Assembly: GCA_902567045.1 (NCBI GenBank)
Contig: CACFLJ010000003.1
Span: 1-64,000 of the forward strand
Direction: 5' to 3'
Length of the DNA: 64,000 nucleotides
From: an uncultured Pelagibacteraceae bacterium
GTDB lineage: Bacteria > Pseudomonadota > Alphaproteobacteria > Pelagibacterales > Pelagibacteraceae
Of this stretch, positions 1-9,859 are shown one piece after another (positions within the stretch are counted from its first letter, which is position 1; each line of letters begins with the position of its first letter). Made by a program: the position numbers and the translations under genes. The notes below the pieces were generated by a model. That model had not been told where the DNA came from. It was given only the letters and a program-made list of their open reading frames with translations, and searched no databases.

Positions 1-300
1 GATGAAGTGGATGAAGAGAGTCTAGATTCTTTAAAATTATACGCAAATAAACCAAGCACCCTGATGGTAAATGGATTATCAGATTTTTTTTCTCAAAATT
101 CTAATTTTGACGTAAAAATTGTAAATAAAGATGTGGTTTTATTCAAAGCATTTAATAAAGAAAAAAGTTATTCAGAATCTGCAATAATTACTAGAAAAAC
201 TGGAGAATTAATTCACGAAATAACCAAGAATATAAATACTGAAAATTCTGAAAAATATATAAGTATTTATTATTGTAAAAACAAAACAAAAAATGCCTAA
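1..300 (+). CDS. hypothetical protein, 5'-truncated at window edge
   Basis: Frame open from base 1 to the stop at 298-300; the listed GTG start at 7 is probably internal. No family recognised. Confidence 0.5.
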   Translation, partial: DEVDEESLDSLKLYANKPSTLMVNGLSDFFSQNSNFDVKIVNKDVVLFKAFNKEKSYSESAIITRKTGELIHEITKNINTENSEKYISIYYCKNKTKNA

Positions 301-334
301 TTTTTTTTTGTTAAATATTGTGTAGAATGAAATC

Positions 335-712
335 ATGAAAAGACTCGTATTCTGCATACTTTTTTACCTTTTGGCCTCATCGATTGCCCAAGCAAGAAGC
401 ACAGGATGTAAAGAGGGAAATTGTGACAATGGTTATGGTAAGTGGGTTTACACAGATAAAACAACTTATGAAGGTGAATGGGTAGCTACAAAAAAACATG
501 GCCAAGGAACTGAAACATGGCCGAATGGATATATTTACAAAGGTGAATTTAAAGAAAGTCAGTGGAACGGTATAGGAATTTTATTTTTTCCTGATGGTTC
601 AACTTATGAAGGTGAATGGGCCAATGGTTTTATGAACGGTGAAGGTACTTTTACTTGGTCAGACGGAAAACAAAAAAAAGGTATTTGGAAAAATGGAAGT
701 CTCCAAGAATAG
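335..712 (+). CDS. MORN-repeat protein with signal peptide
   Basis: Repeated YxGEWxxxxxxGxGxxxxxxGxxYxGE pattern; hydrophobic N-terminus ending ..SIAQA. Confidence 0.85.
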   Translation: MKRLVFCILFYLLASSIAQARSTGCKEGNCDNGYGKWVYTDKTTYEGEWVATKKHGQGTETWPNGYIYKGEFKESQWNGIGILFFPDGSTYEGEWANGFMNGEGTFTWSDGKQKKGIWKNGSLQE

Positions 713-1238
713 ATTTAAAACATTGTCAGAGCCAGTTAAGCAATTCGGCGGATTAGTTGGTATAATTATTCTTATCTTTCTTACTTTTTTTGTTTTAAAT
801 AATATTTTTGGCGAAGGTGATGAGCTAGTTGCAAAAATGAAAATAGAAGAAGAAAGAATAGCTGAAGAAAGAAAACTTAATAAGCTAATTTCTAGTCTCC
901 CTTCAGGAGTTTTAGTTTCATTTGATGGTACAGACAATTTTAAATTATCTGACGAATTATATGAAGCAGTTTGCAAGGCAACTAAACTTATACCTCAACG
1001 TGCGATTATGGGTGCTAATTTCCTAAACTTTAGAGCACATGAAATTTATACAATTAATGGAAATAAAATTGATGAAACATTTGTCAAATGGGACGATGAG
1101 AAAAATAAATGTTTTGCAGGTTTCGTTGTAAGTGGAAATAATGTTGGTGTAGATGAAACTGTTAAAGTAAGTGGTGAAGCTTTGAGTTTTTTAAGCACAG
1201 GTATTGATACAAGAGTTTATTTTATTAAAAATTTTTAG
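693..1238 (+). CDS. hypothetical single-pass membrane protein
   Basis: ORF listed from 639; ATG at 693 (MEVSKNRFKTL..) is more plausible and reduces overlap with the MORN gene. TM segment LVGIIILIFLTFFVLNNIF. Confidence 0.5.
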   Translation: MEVSKNRFKTLSEPVKQFGGLVGIIILIFLTFFVLNNIFGEGDELVAKMKIEEERIAEERKLNKLISSLPSGVLVSFDGTDNFKLSDELYEAVCKATKLIPQRAIMGANFLNFRAHEIYTINGNKIDETFVKWDDEKNKCFAGFVVSGNNVGVDETVKVSGEALSFLSTGIDTRVYFIKNF

Positions 1239-1303
1239 GAGGAAAAGTAACAAATTATAGAGATTTTATTTTATCTTAATTTCGTATAACCTTAATATTA
1301 TTT

Positions 1304-2332
1304 ATGTCAGAACCAGTAATTAAATGCCAATCTGTTTATAAAATTTTTGGAACAAACGCTGAGCGAATGCTTAAAGAAGCAAATGGTAATGTTGATGCTA
1401 AAACGTTTCAAGAGAACGGATGTATTGTAGGAGTTAATAATGCTTCTTTTGAGGTATCAAAAGGTGAAATGCTAGTTGTAATGGGCTTATCAGGATCAGG
1501 TAAATCAACATTATTAAGATGTATTTCTAGATTAACAGACGCAACCGGTGGAAAAATTTTTATTGAAGGTCAAGATTTGCTTAATTTAAATAACAAGGAG
1601 CTTATTGATTTAAGAAGAAATAAAATGGGAATGGTATTTCAAAGTTTTGCTCTACTTCCCCATAAAACAGTCTTAGAAAACATTGCTTTTCCTCTTCAAA
1701 TTAAAGGCATTAAAACTGAAGATAGTATTAATAAAGCAATGGATATGGTTAAACTTGTTGGTCTTGATGGAAGAGAAAATTATTTTCCAAGAGAGTTATC
1801 TGGAGGACAACAACAAAGGGTAGGAATTGCTAGATCTTTGGCAGTTGAACCAGATATATGGTTTTTAGATGAACCTTTTTCTGCATTAGATCCTCTTATA
1901 AGGAAAGAAATGCAAGATGAATTTTTAAGACTACAAGAAAAATTACAAAAAACAATCATGTTTATTACTCATGATTTTGATGAAGCCTTAAAACTTGCTG
2001 ATCGTATTGCAATTATGAAAGATGGAATAATTGAGCAGCTAGATACACCCGCTAATATTGTTTTAAATCCAGCAACTGAATATGTAAGAAAATTTACAGA
2101 GGAAGTGCCAAGAGAAAAAGTTTTATTAATTAAAGATGTAATGGATGAAACAACCTCTGATGTGGGTGATTTAAAAGTTTCAAAAGATGAGATTATTGAA
2201 AACGTTGCTGAAAAAATTTTAACTCAAGAACAAACAGTAGCTGTGATAGATGGCAAAAATAATGTCGTAGGCTCAATCAATCCTGCAAAAATTATTAATA
2301 CAGTTTTTGGAGGAAGAAAAAATAATAATTAA
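1304..2332 (+). CDS. quaternary amine/TMAO-type ABC transporter ATP-binding protein (ProV/OpuAA/TmoV-like)
   Basis: Walker A GLSGSGKST, signature LSGGQQQR, Walker B IWFLDEP, C-terminal CBS-like tail; ProV-type N-terminus. Confidence 0.9.
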   Translation: MSEPVIKCQSVYKIFGTNAERMLKEANGNVDAKTFQENGCIVGVNNASFEVSKGEMLVVMGLSGSGKSTLLRCISRLTDATGGKIFIEGQDLLNLNNKELIDLRRNKMGMVFQSFALLPHKTVLENIAFPLQIKGIKTEDSINKAMDMVKLVGLDGRENYFPRELSGGQQQRVGIARSLAVEPDIWFLDEPFSALDPLIRKEMQDEFLRLQEKLQKTIMFITHDFDEALKLADRIAIMKDGIIEQLDTPANIVLNPATEYVRKFTEEVPREKVLLIKDVMDETTSDVGDLKVSKDEIIENVAEKILTQEQTVAVIDGKNNVVGSINPAKIINTVFGGRKNNN

Positions 2333-2335
2333 ATT

Positions 2336-4489
2336 ATGGAAATTCTAAAAAAATATCCAAAGTTATTTCAATGGTTATTTTTATTAGCTGTATTTTTTGC
2401 ACTATGCTTTTCTATTGATGTTCCTGAAACATATAAATTTATAAGAGGACAGGCTGAATTTGTAAAAGACCCTAATCAGAGTACCTTTGTATTTCTAGGC
2501 AAAGAAGTTAGATACTACGCTTTTGATGTTTTTTGGAGATTGCCACCATTGCTTGGTTGGCTACCAATTTGGATAAATGATTCATTATTCTTTTTAATGA
2601 ATGATTGGATGCCAATGGAATTTTGGAATGAAGATACTCAGGAATATAAAACTCGACCTTTAGTTTTACAAATAACTAGAAACTTAACTGCATTTATGAC
2701 TTTTCTAATAGAATTAATTAGAGAAATTTTATTAGGCGGTCTTGAAACAATAGTTGCTTTTACAAGTTGGGATTGGATTGATGCTAATCCTTGGGCAGAA
2801 CTACCAGGCTTACCTTGGACTATTGTGGCAGCCGGATCAGCAATACTTGCCTATAAGTTAGGAGGTAAAGGACTTGCAATATATGCACTTTTATCAATGA
2901 CTTACATTTCAATATTTGGTCAATGGAAACCATCTATGCAAACACTTTCTTTCATATTGGTTGCAGCGCCTCTTTCATTTATTTTTGGTTTAGGTTTAGG
3001 TGTTGCGGCATTTAAAAGTAAGAGAGTAGAAAAAGCTCTATACCCAATACTTTTAGTTATGCAGACAATGCCCCAATATGCGGTATTAGTTCCTGCATTA
3101 GTTCTTTTTGGGGTTGGAGACCATGCTGCAGTAATAATAACAATGATTGTTGCTGTACCTCCAATGATACTTTTAACTTTATTAGGTTTAAGAGCTGTGC
3201 CCCCTGAGGTAATTGAAGCTGGAAGAATGAGTGGATGTAATAACTGGCAACTAATGTCAAAAGTATTAATTCCAACAGCGAGAAGAGATATTTTAATAGG
3301 AGTTAACCAAGTAATAATGGTGTGTTTTTCTATGGCAGTTATCTCTGCATTTATAGGGGCAAAAGGTTTGGGATTTAATTTATTATTAGCCTTAAATCAG
3401 TTGAATATTGGATTAGCATTAGAGGCAGGTCTTTGTATTAGTTTGATTGCAATTCTATTGGATAAGATGTCTTTAGCTTGGGCAAATAAACAAGTTGATT
3501 ATTTTGGTAATTTAAATTTTTTTCAACGAAATAAAAATTCGTTATTCTTTGGAGTTATAGTTATAGTCGGTATTCTATTAGCTTACTTTGGATCAATTTA
3601 TTTTAAAGAAGGATATAATTATTTATTCGAAGTTCCGCATAACAAGGGAATATCAACAGCAGACTTTTGGAATAAAGGAGTTGACTGGATATTTGATACT
3701 TTCTTTGTATATATAAAAGCATTTAACACTTGGCTAATTGTTGATGTGCTCCAACCGATGAGAGCTTTGTATTTGAGAATGCCTGCCATAGCCACATTAG
3801 TTCTAGTCGTTGGAGCTGGATATTTAATTGGTGGAGTTAGATCAGCTCTAGTTGTTTGTGGTTTAACTTTATTTATTGCTTTAAGCCCTTGGTGGGATAG
3901 AGCTTTAGTCACTACATACATGGCAACCTTTGGTGTTATAGTATCATGTATAATTGGATTTACTGTTGGAACTTTATGTTTTCAAAATAAACACTCTACA
4001 AACTTTATGTTAAACGTTTGTGATATATTCCAAACTTTTCCATCTTTTGTATATTTAATTCCTGTAATGATGCTTTTTGGGATTACTGACACATCAGTTT
4101 TAATTGCAGTAATAGTTTATGCTACCATACCAGCAACAAGATATACGATAGAGGGGCTTAGAAGTGTGCCAGCTGGATTACATGATGCTGCAACGATGTC
4201 AGGTGTTACAAAGTTTCAAAGATTGTTTAAAATAGAATTTCCATTAGCATTTCCACACATGATGTTAGGGCTTAATCAAACAATAGTTTTTGCATTATTT
4301 ATGGTGATTATAGGAGCTTTTATTGGGACAGAGGATTTGGGTCAGTATATTTTAAAAGCTCTATCTGATAAAAAAGGGGCAGGTATTGGATTAACGCTTG
4401 GAATTTGTGTTGCTTTCATTGGATTGATTTTTGACAATTTAATCAGAACTTGGGTAGGTAAAAGAAAAAAACATTTAGGCATAGACTAA
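2336..4489 (+). CDS. quaternary amine/TMAO-type ABC transporter permease with two permease domains (ProW/TmoW-like fusion)
   Basis: 717 aa; two BPD permease modules each with an EAA-type loop (..VIEAGRMSGCNNWQLMSKVLIPTA.. and ..LHDAATMSGVTKFQRLFKIEFPLA..). Confidence 0.88.
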   Translation: MEILKKYPKLFQWLFLLAVFFALCFSIDVPETYKFIRGQAEFVKDPNQSTFVFLGKEVRYYAFDVFWRLPPLLGWLPIWINDSLFFLMNDWMPMEFWNEDTQEYKTRPLVLQITRNLTAFMTFLIELIREILLGGLETIVAFTSWDWIDANPWAELPGLPWTIVAAGSAILAYKLGGKGLAIYALLSMTYISIFGQWKPSMQTLSFILVAAPLSFIFGLGLGVAAFKSKRVEKALYPILLVMQTMPQYAVLVPALVLFGVGDHAAVIITMIVAVPPMILLTLLGLRAVPPEVIEAGRMSGCNNWQLMSKVLIPTARRDILIGVNQVIMVCFSMAVISAFIGAKGLGFNLLLALNQLNIGLALEAGLCISLIAILLDKMSLAWANKQVDYFGNLNFFQRNKNSLFFGVIVIVGILLAYFGSIYFKEGYNYLFEVPHNKGISTADFWNKGVDWIFDTFFVYIKAFNTWLIVDVLQPMRALYLRMPAIATLVLVVGAGYLIGGVRSALVVCGLTLFIALSPWWDRALVTTYMATFGVIVSCIIGFTVGTLCFQNKHSTNFMLNVCDIFQTFPSFVYLIPVMMLFGITDTSVLIAVIVYATIPATRYTIEGLRSVPAGLHDAATMSGVTKFQRLFKIEFPLAFPHMMLGLNQTIVFALFMVIIGAFIGTEDLGQYILKALSDKKGAGIGLTLGICVAFIGLIFDNLIRTWVGKRKKHLGID

Positions 4490-4493
4490 AATT

Positions 4494-5972
4494 GTGAAAA
4501 AATTTCTTGTTGCTATTGACCAAGGCACAACATCGACTAGAGTAATTTTATTTGATTTAGAAGGAAATATTAAATTTTCATCTCAGTTTGAATTTAATCA
4601 ATATTTTCCAAAAAATGGATGGGTGGAACATAATCCAAATGAAATTTGGCTTACTACTCTTAAAGCTTTAAAAAAAGTAATTAAAAGAGCATCTCTACTT
4701 AAAGGGAAAATATTAAGTATTGGAATAACCAACCAGAGAGAGACAACTATCCTTTGGAATAAGAAAACTGGCAAACCAATATACAATGCAATTGTTTGGC
4801 AAGACAGAAGGACACAAGAATACTGTCAAAAATTAAAGAAGAAAAATTATGAAAAAATTTTCAGAAAAAAAACTGGATTGTTTATTGATCCATATTTTTC
4901 TGCTACTAAAATTAAATGGATATTAGAAAATGTAAGAAATGCTAAGAAACTTTTAAAATCAAATAATTTATTATTCGGCACTGTTGATACCTTTTTAATT
5001 TGGAAACTTACTAATGGAAAATATCATTTAACAGAGGCAACTAATGCTAGTAGAACATTATTATTCAACATCAATACCAATAAATGGGATAAAGAAATTT
5101 TAAAAAAGCTTAAAATTTCTGAAAATATTTTGCCAGAAATTAAAAATTCAGCTGATAATTTTGGCTACACAAATAAGAAAATTATTGGTACTGAAATACC
5201 AATATCTGCAGTCTTAGGTGATCAACAAGCAGCTGCTGTAGGACAGTCTTGCTTTGAAAAAGGTTCAGTCAAAAGTACATATGGCACTGGTGCTTTTGTG
5301 ATAATGAATACTGGATATAAAAAAATTTATTCTAAGAATAAATTATTAACAACTATTTGTTATAGACTTAATGGAAAAAACACTTATGCCCTTGAGGGGT
5401 CAATTTTTATAGCAGGTGCAGGAGTGCAATGGTTAAGAGATAAGTTAAAATTAATTGATAATGCTTATGATACTGAGAGAATTGCCCAATCTAAAAAAAA
5501 TAATAATGAAGTTTATATTGTGCCGGCGTTTAGTGGAATGGGTGCGCCATACTGGAGACCCGATGCAAGAGGTTTAATAACAGGTTTAACAAGAGACAGT
5601 GACTGGAAAATACTAGTTAGGGCAGTACTCGAGTCAGTCGCTTACCAAAGTCATGATTTATTTAATGCAATGAGAAAAGATGGATTAAAACCTAATATTG
5701 TTAAAATTGATGGAGGTATGGTTGAAAATAAATGGTTTTCTCAATTTTTAGCAAATATTATAAACATAAATACAGAAAGACCCAAAATACTAGAAACCAC
5801 AGCCCTTGGTGTTGCTTTTTTTGCTGGATATCAAATTGGAGTATTTAAATCATTAGATCAGATAAAGAAAAAATGGAAAAAAGAAAAAATTTTTAAACCA
5901 AATATAAATAATAAATTAAGAAATAAATTATTAAATGGCTGGAAATTGGCTGTTGATAGAACTTTATTATAA
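4494..5972 (+). CDS. glpK: glycerol kinase
   Basis: FGGY kinase: AIDQGTTSTRVILFD, GITNQRETT, NAIVWQDRRT, GDQQAAAVGQ. GTG start, 4-nt gap after the permease. Confidence 0.93.
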   Translation: MKKFLVAIDQGTTSTRVILFDLEGNIKFSSQFEFNQYFPKNGWVEHNPNEIWLTTLKALKKVIKRASLLKGKILSIGITNQRETTILWNKKTGKPIYNAIVWQDRRTQEYCQKLKKKNYEKIFRKKTGLFIDPYFSATKIKWILENVRNAKKLLKSNNLLFGTVDTFLIWKLTNGKYHLTEATNASRTLLFNINTNKWDKEILKKLKISENILPEIKNSADNFGYTNKKIIGTEIPISAVLGDQQAAAVGQSCFEKGSVKSTYGTGAFVIMNTGYKKIYSKNKLLTTICYRLNGKNTYALEGSIFIAGAGVQWLRDKLKLIDNAYDTERIAQSKKNNNEVYIVPAFSGMGAPYWRPDARGLITGLTRDSDWKILVRAVLESVAYQSHDLFNAMRKDGLKPNIVKIDGGMVENKWFSQFLANIININTERPKILETTALGVAFFAGYQIGVFKSLDQIKKKWKKEKIFKPNINNKLRNKLLNGWKLAVDRTLL

Positions 5973-5981
5973 AAAAAGTTA

Positions 5982-7310
5982 TCATTTTAAAAAAGTATCC
6001 ATCGAGTCATCCATTGCAGAAGCCCATGGAGTATGATGAATTGGTGCAACAGATCCAGTTACAGGGGAAGAGAATGATTTATTTCTATACGTTAAAATAT
6101 CATTCACTTTATCATGTTCCCATTCTTTAAAATGTTTTCTGATTAGTTCAAAATCTATTTTTGGATAATCAGACAATCCGTAAAGTTCTTTAGTATATTC
6201 TGTTTGAAAATCTATCATTTGATCTGGGCTCTCTAATTTTTCCTCTAATGAAACCCATTTTTGAATATCGTTTTCAACTTCATTGGCATCTGGGATTTTA
6301 ATTTTGTTCATAATAACGTCTCTTGCATACCAAGCTTGGCAATCAAACATATTAAATGTGTGAAATTGATCTTGCATACCAAGATACATTAGTTTGTGGT
6401 TGTTTTGCCAAACTACACCTTTATATAATTTAGGTGGATATAGTCTATTGTGTGTTTTAAGAACAAGGTTTTCCTCTAAGAATGGAAAATGGTGTAAATA
6501 TCCAGTACACAAGATAATAACATCGGTCTCTTGTTCTGTTCCGTCTTTGAAAATAGCTTTATTCCCCTCTAATCTATCGAGGTAAAAAACTTCTTTCATC
6601 CCTTTTGGCCATTTAAATCCCATAGGATTGTGTCTGAATCCAATGGTAACGCTTTTAGCTCCGTATTTATTGCACTGAAGCGCCACATCTTCTGCTGAGT
6701 AACTACTTCCTAAAACGACTACATTTTTTCCTCTAAATTCTTCTGCATCTCTAAAATCATGCGAATGCATTATTCGTCCAGGAAAAGAACTCATACCTTT
6801 ATATTCTGGAATAAATGGAACAGAAAAATGTCCAGTTGAGACTACAACATAATCAAACTTATCATTTAATATTTTATTGTTTGTTTTATCTTGGTAACTA
6901 ACCTCAAACCTGTCAGCAATATAATTTACACTTGTAACCCTTGTATTAAATTTAATTTTATTTTTTAAATTTCCTTTGCTTACTCTTCCAATAATATAGT
7001 TATATAAAACTTCTCTAGGTGGAAAGGATGGAATAGGTTTTCCAAAATGCTCATCAAAAGAATAATCAGCAAATTCTAAACATTCTTTTGGACCATTTGA
7101 CCATAAATACCTATACATACTGTTGTGAACTGGGTCGCCGTATTGGTCTGAACCAGTTCTCCAACTATAATTCCAAAGACCACCCCAATCCTCTTGCTTT
7201 TCGAAACAAACAATTTCAGGTATTTTTGTACCTTTATTTTCTTCATGTTCAAAAGCTCTTAAAATAGAAAGTCCACACGGACCAGATCCAATTATTGCTA
7301 CCTTAGTCAT
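5982..7310 (-). CDS. tmm: flavin-containing monooxygenase, trimethylamine monooxygenase
   Basis: FAD motif GSGPCGLS, FMO-like motif FPGRIMHSHDF, NADPH motif GSSYSAED, CTGY; full-length resemblance to marine bacterial Tmm. Confidence 0.9.
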   Translation of the reverse strand: MTKVAIIGSGPCGLSILRAFEHEENKGTKIPEIVCFEKQEDWGGLWNYSWRTGSDQYGDPVHNSMYRYLWSNGPKECLEFADYSFDEHFGKPIPSFPPREVLYNYIIGRVSKGNLKNKIKFNTRVTSVNYIADRFEVSYQDKTNNKILNDKFDYVVVSTGHFSVPFIPEYKGMSSFPGRIMHSHDFRDAEEFRGKNVVVLGSSYSAEDVALQCNKYGAKSVTIGFRHNPMGFKWPKGMKEVFYLDRLEGNKAIFKDGTEQETDVIILCTGYLHHFPFLEENLVLKTHNRLYPPKLYKGVVWQNNHKLMYLGMQDQFHTFNMFDCQAWYARDVIMNKIKIPDANEVENDIQKWVSLEEKLESPDQMIDFQTEYTKELYGLSDYPKIDFELIRKHFKEWEHDKVNDILTYRNKSFSSPVTGSVAPIHHTPWASAMDDSMDTFLK

Positions 7311-7411
7311 ATTTATAAGATTATTGTATAAACAAATTGTTAAAAATTAAACTATTTTTTATTTAAATTTACTTGTTATTAGATATCTAGTTTGATCTAT
7401 TTAATTTATAT

Positions 7412-8368
7412 ATGAAAAACATCTTAGTAATTGGTGGTGGAGCCATGGGATCTGCGTTCACTATCCCATGCATGGACAATAAGAATAAAGTTACAATTAC
7501 AGAGCCCTATAGCAAACTATTTATTAAAAACTTATCTTCAAAAACAAAAAATCATTCAAGTTTAAAAATTAAAATGCCAAAACAATTAATTTTTAAAAAA
7601 TATTCAAAAGAGTTATTTAGAGAAAAATACGATCTTATTGTTATTGCTTTAAGTTTATTGGGTATTGATTTTATTGGAAGAGAATTAAAAAAATATAAAG
7701 TTAAATCACCAATTTTAATACTTACCAAAGGTCTTAAATATGAAAAAAGGTCAAAAAAAGTTTTGACGCTCTCTCAACAACTTTTAAAAAGAAATAACAA
7801 ATTAAATATTTCTGTTTTAAAAGGACCTTGCTTGGCTAAGGAATTAGCTAGAAAAAAACAAACTAGTGTTATTGTTGCAAACAAAAACATTAAAATTGCA
7901 AAATATATTGGTAAAATGATATCTACTAAATACTACTTAATTGAATATTCAAAAGATGTTGTTGGTGTTGAGATATGTTCAGCAATTAAAAATATTTATT
8001 CGATGATTATAGGTTCTGGGCAAAGTTTAAATAGATCTTCGAGTTTGTTCCAAAAATCAATATTAGAAATGAAATACATAACTAAATATTTTAAAGGCAG
8101 AGAAGAGACTGTATTAAGTCTTGCTGGAGTTGGCGATTTATATGTAAGTGCTGCAGGGGGAAGAAATAGTAAGATGGGAAATTATCTTGGACAAGGATAC
8201 TCCTTTAAAAAAGCAAAACAAAAATTTATGCCAAATGACACTGTTGAAGGAGAACAACTTGTAAGGGAAGTTGCTCCATTTATATTAAAAAAATTTAATA
8301 AGAGTAAAATTCCTTTGATGATGAAATTAACTAAAACAATTCTAAATAATCAAAAATTTAAGTTTTAA
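7412..8368 (+). CDS. gpsA: NAD(P)H-dependent glycerol-3-phosphate dehydrogenase
   Basis: GGGAMGSA Rossmann motif, LKGPCLAKELA, EICSAIKNIYSMIIG, AGVGDLYVSA. Confidence 0.88.
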   Translation: MKNILVIGGGAMGSAFTIPCMDNKNKVTITEPYSKLFIKNLSSKTKNHSSLKIKMPKQLIFKKYSKELFREKYDLIVIALSLLGIDFIGRELKKYKVKSPILILTKGLKYEKRSKKVLTLSQQLLKRNNKLNISVLKGPCLAKELARKKQTSVIVANKNIKIAKYIGKMISTKYYLIEYSKDVVGVEICSAIKNIYSMIIGSGQSLNRSSSLFQKSILEMKYITKYFKGREETVLSLAGVGDLYVSAAGGRNSKMGNYLGQGYSFKKAKQKFMPNDTVEGEQLVREVAPFILKKFNKSKIPLMMKLTKTILNNQKFKF

Positions 8369-8476
8369 AAATATTATAAAACCTAGGTTTTTTTTATAGC
8401 TAATTTTTAACTACTATTGTTATTTATTTATCACGCTGATACATTTATTTAATTAATCAAAGAAAGAGGGGAATCA

Positions 8477-9805
8477 ATGATTAAAAAAACAATAATAACA
8501 GTCTGTGCAATTATATTTTTAATTTCAAATATTAGTTACGCAGATATCACTTTTTGGACTACAGAAGTTCAGCCAGCTAGAATGGCTAAACAAGAAGCAA
8601 TGGCCAAAGACTTTGAAGCTAAAACTGGCATTAAGGTCGAAGTTATTCCTGTAGAAGAAAAAGATTTAGGAACAAGAGCAACTGCAGCTGCAGCAGCAGG
8701 CGATCTACCTGATGTAATCTATCATACGTTACAGTATGTATTACCTTGGGCAGAAGCTGGAATACTGGATGTTGATGCAAATAATGCTGTTGTAAAAGAA
8801 CTTGGCAAAAAAACTTTTGCACCAGGTGCTTTAAACATGGCTAAAAAGGGATCAAAAATAGCAGCTGTACCAGTTGACGGTTGGACGCAAATGGTCGTTT
8901 ATAGAAAAGACTTATTTGAAAAAGCAGGTCTTGAGCCACCAACAAGTTATGAAAATATAACAAAAGCAGTTGAAGCACTTTCTGGAGATGGAATGTTTGG
9001 TTTTGTTGCTGCAACAAAAACTGACGAAAATTTTATGAGTCAGGTTTTAGAACATGTTCTTTTAGCAAATGGAGTAAATGTTGTTAAAAAAAATGGAATA
9101 AGAAAACAAGGTAAAAAGCTAAAAGCCTCTTTAGAGTTTTATAAAGTTATTGCAAATGCAAGTCCTCCAGGAGAATTATATTGGAAGCAATCAAGAGAAT
9201 TGTACTTTGCTGGAAAAACTCCAATGATAATTTGGTCTCCATTTATTATGGATGAATTAGCTGGATTAAGAGACTCTGCACCTCCAACAATAAATAGTGA
9301 TCCAACATCTAGTGAGTTAGCATCAAAAACTGGCTTCATCACAAACCTTAAAGGTCCTAACAATAACAAAGGGGCTGCATGGGCTGATGTCAGATATTTT
9401 GGAATAACTGCTGATGCTGATACAGAAGAAGCAAGTGCTTTTATCAAATACTCAATGGATGAGGGTTATACAAAGACACTCTCAATCGCACCAGAAGGTA
9501 AATTTCCTGTAAGAAGAGGAAATGCAAGCGATCCTGAGGCATTTACAAAAGCATGGAGTAAATTGCCAGTTGGAGTTGATAGAAAAGCACCTTTATCAGA
9601 CTTATATTCAGAGGATGTTATAAACAATATCGTTGCTGGATTAGATAAAGCTCAAAGATGGGGAGTAAAAGAAGGTGAACTTTCTAGAGCTTCTAAAATT
9701 ATTAATAACAAGTTTATTAATAGAATAACTAGACTTTATGTTGATGGACAGATTGATATTGATCAAGCAGTAGATATGATTAATCAAAAGCTCTCTCAAT
9801 TTTAA
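8477..9805 (+). CDS. carbohydrate ABC transporter substrate-binding protein
   Basis: Signal peptide (..SNISYA), SBP family 1 fold cues (FWTTEVQPARMAKQEAMAKDFEAKTGIKVEVIPV). Confidence 0.88.
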   Translation: MIKKTIITVCAIIFLISNISYADITFWTTEVQPARMAKQEAMAKDFEAKTGIKVEVIPVEEKDLGTRATAAAAAGDLPDVIYHTLQYVLPWAEAGILDVDANNAVVKELGKKTFAPGALNMAKKGSKIAAVPVDGWTQMVVYRKDLFEKAGLEPPTSYENITKAVEALSGDGMFGFVAATKTDENFMSQVLEHVLLANGVNVVKKNGIRKQGKKLKASLEFYKVIANASPPGELYWKQSRELYFAGKTPMIIWSPFIMDELAGLRDSAPPTINSDPTSSELASKTGFITNLKGPNNNKGAAWADVRYFGITADADTEEASAFIKYSMDEGYTKTLSIAPEGKFPVRRGNASDPEAFTKAWSKLPVGVDRKAPLSDLYSEDVINNIVAGLDKAQRWGVKEGELSRASKIINNKFINRITRLYVDGQIDIDQAVDMINQKLSQF

Positions 9806-9826
9806 TCTAATAATTTAAATTTAAAT

Positions 9827-9859
9827 AAAAGCGGATAGTATGTATTATCCGCTTTTTTT
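9827..9859 (+). terminator. Rho-independent-terminator-like hairpin between SBP and permease
   Basis: AAAAGCGGATA (9827-9837) pairs with TATCCGC (9846-9852), then TTTTTTT up to 9859; next base is the permease ATG (9860). Confidence 0.8.

Noticed and set aside
659-976. Minus-strand 105-aa ORF overlapping the hypothetical membrane protein
   Set aside because: Opposite a plausible plus-strand gene with a TM segment; no recognisable protein features.
3057-3275. Antisense ORFs inside clear genes (e.g. 3057-3275 -, 3619-3921 -, 9139-9447 -, 13934-14170 -, 20099-20338 -, 58631-58928 -)
   Set aside because: They lie opposite well-supported coding sequences and show low-complexity Leu/Gln/Ser-rich translations typical of antisense reading frames in AT-rich DNA.
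8378-8391. AAAACCTAGGTTTT palindrome followed by T-run after gpsA
   Set aside because: Only a short AT-rich stem with no proper loop; could be a weak terminator but not supportable as a called feature.
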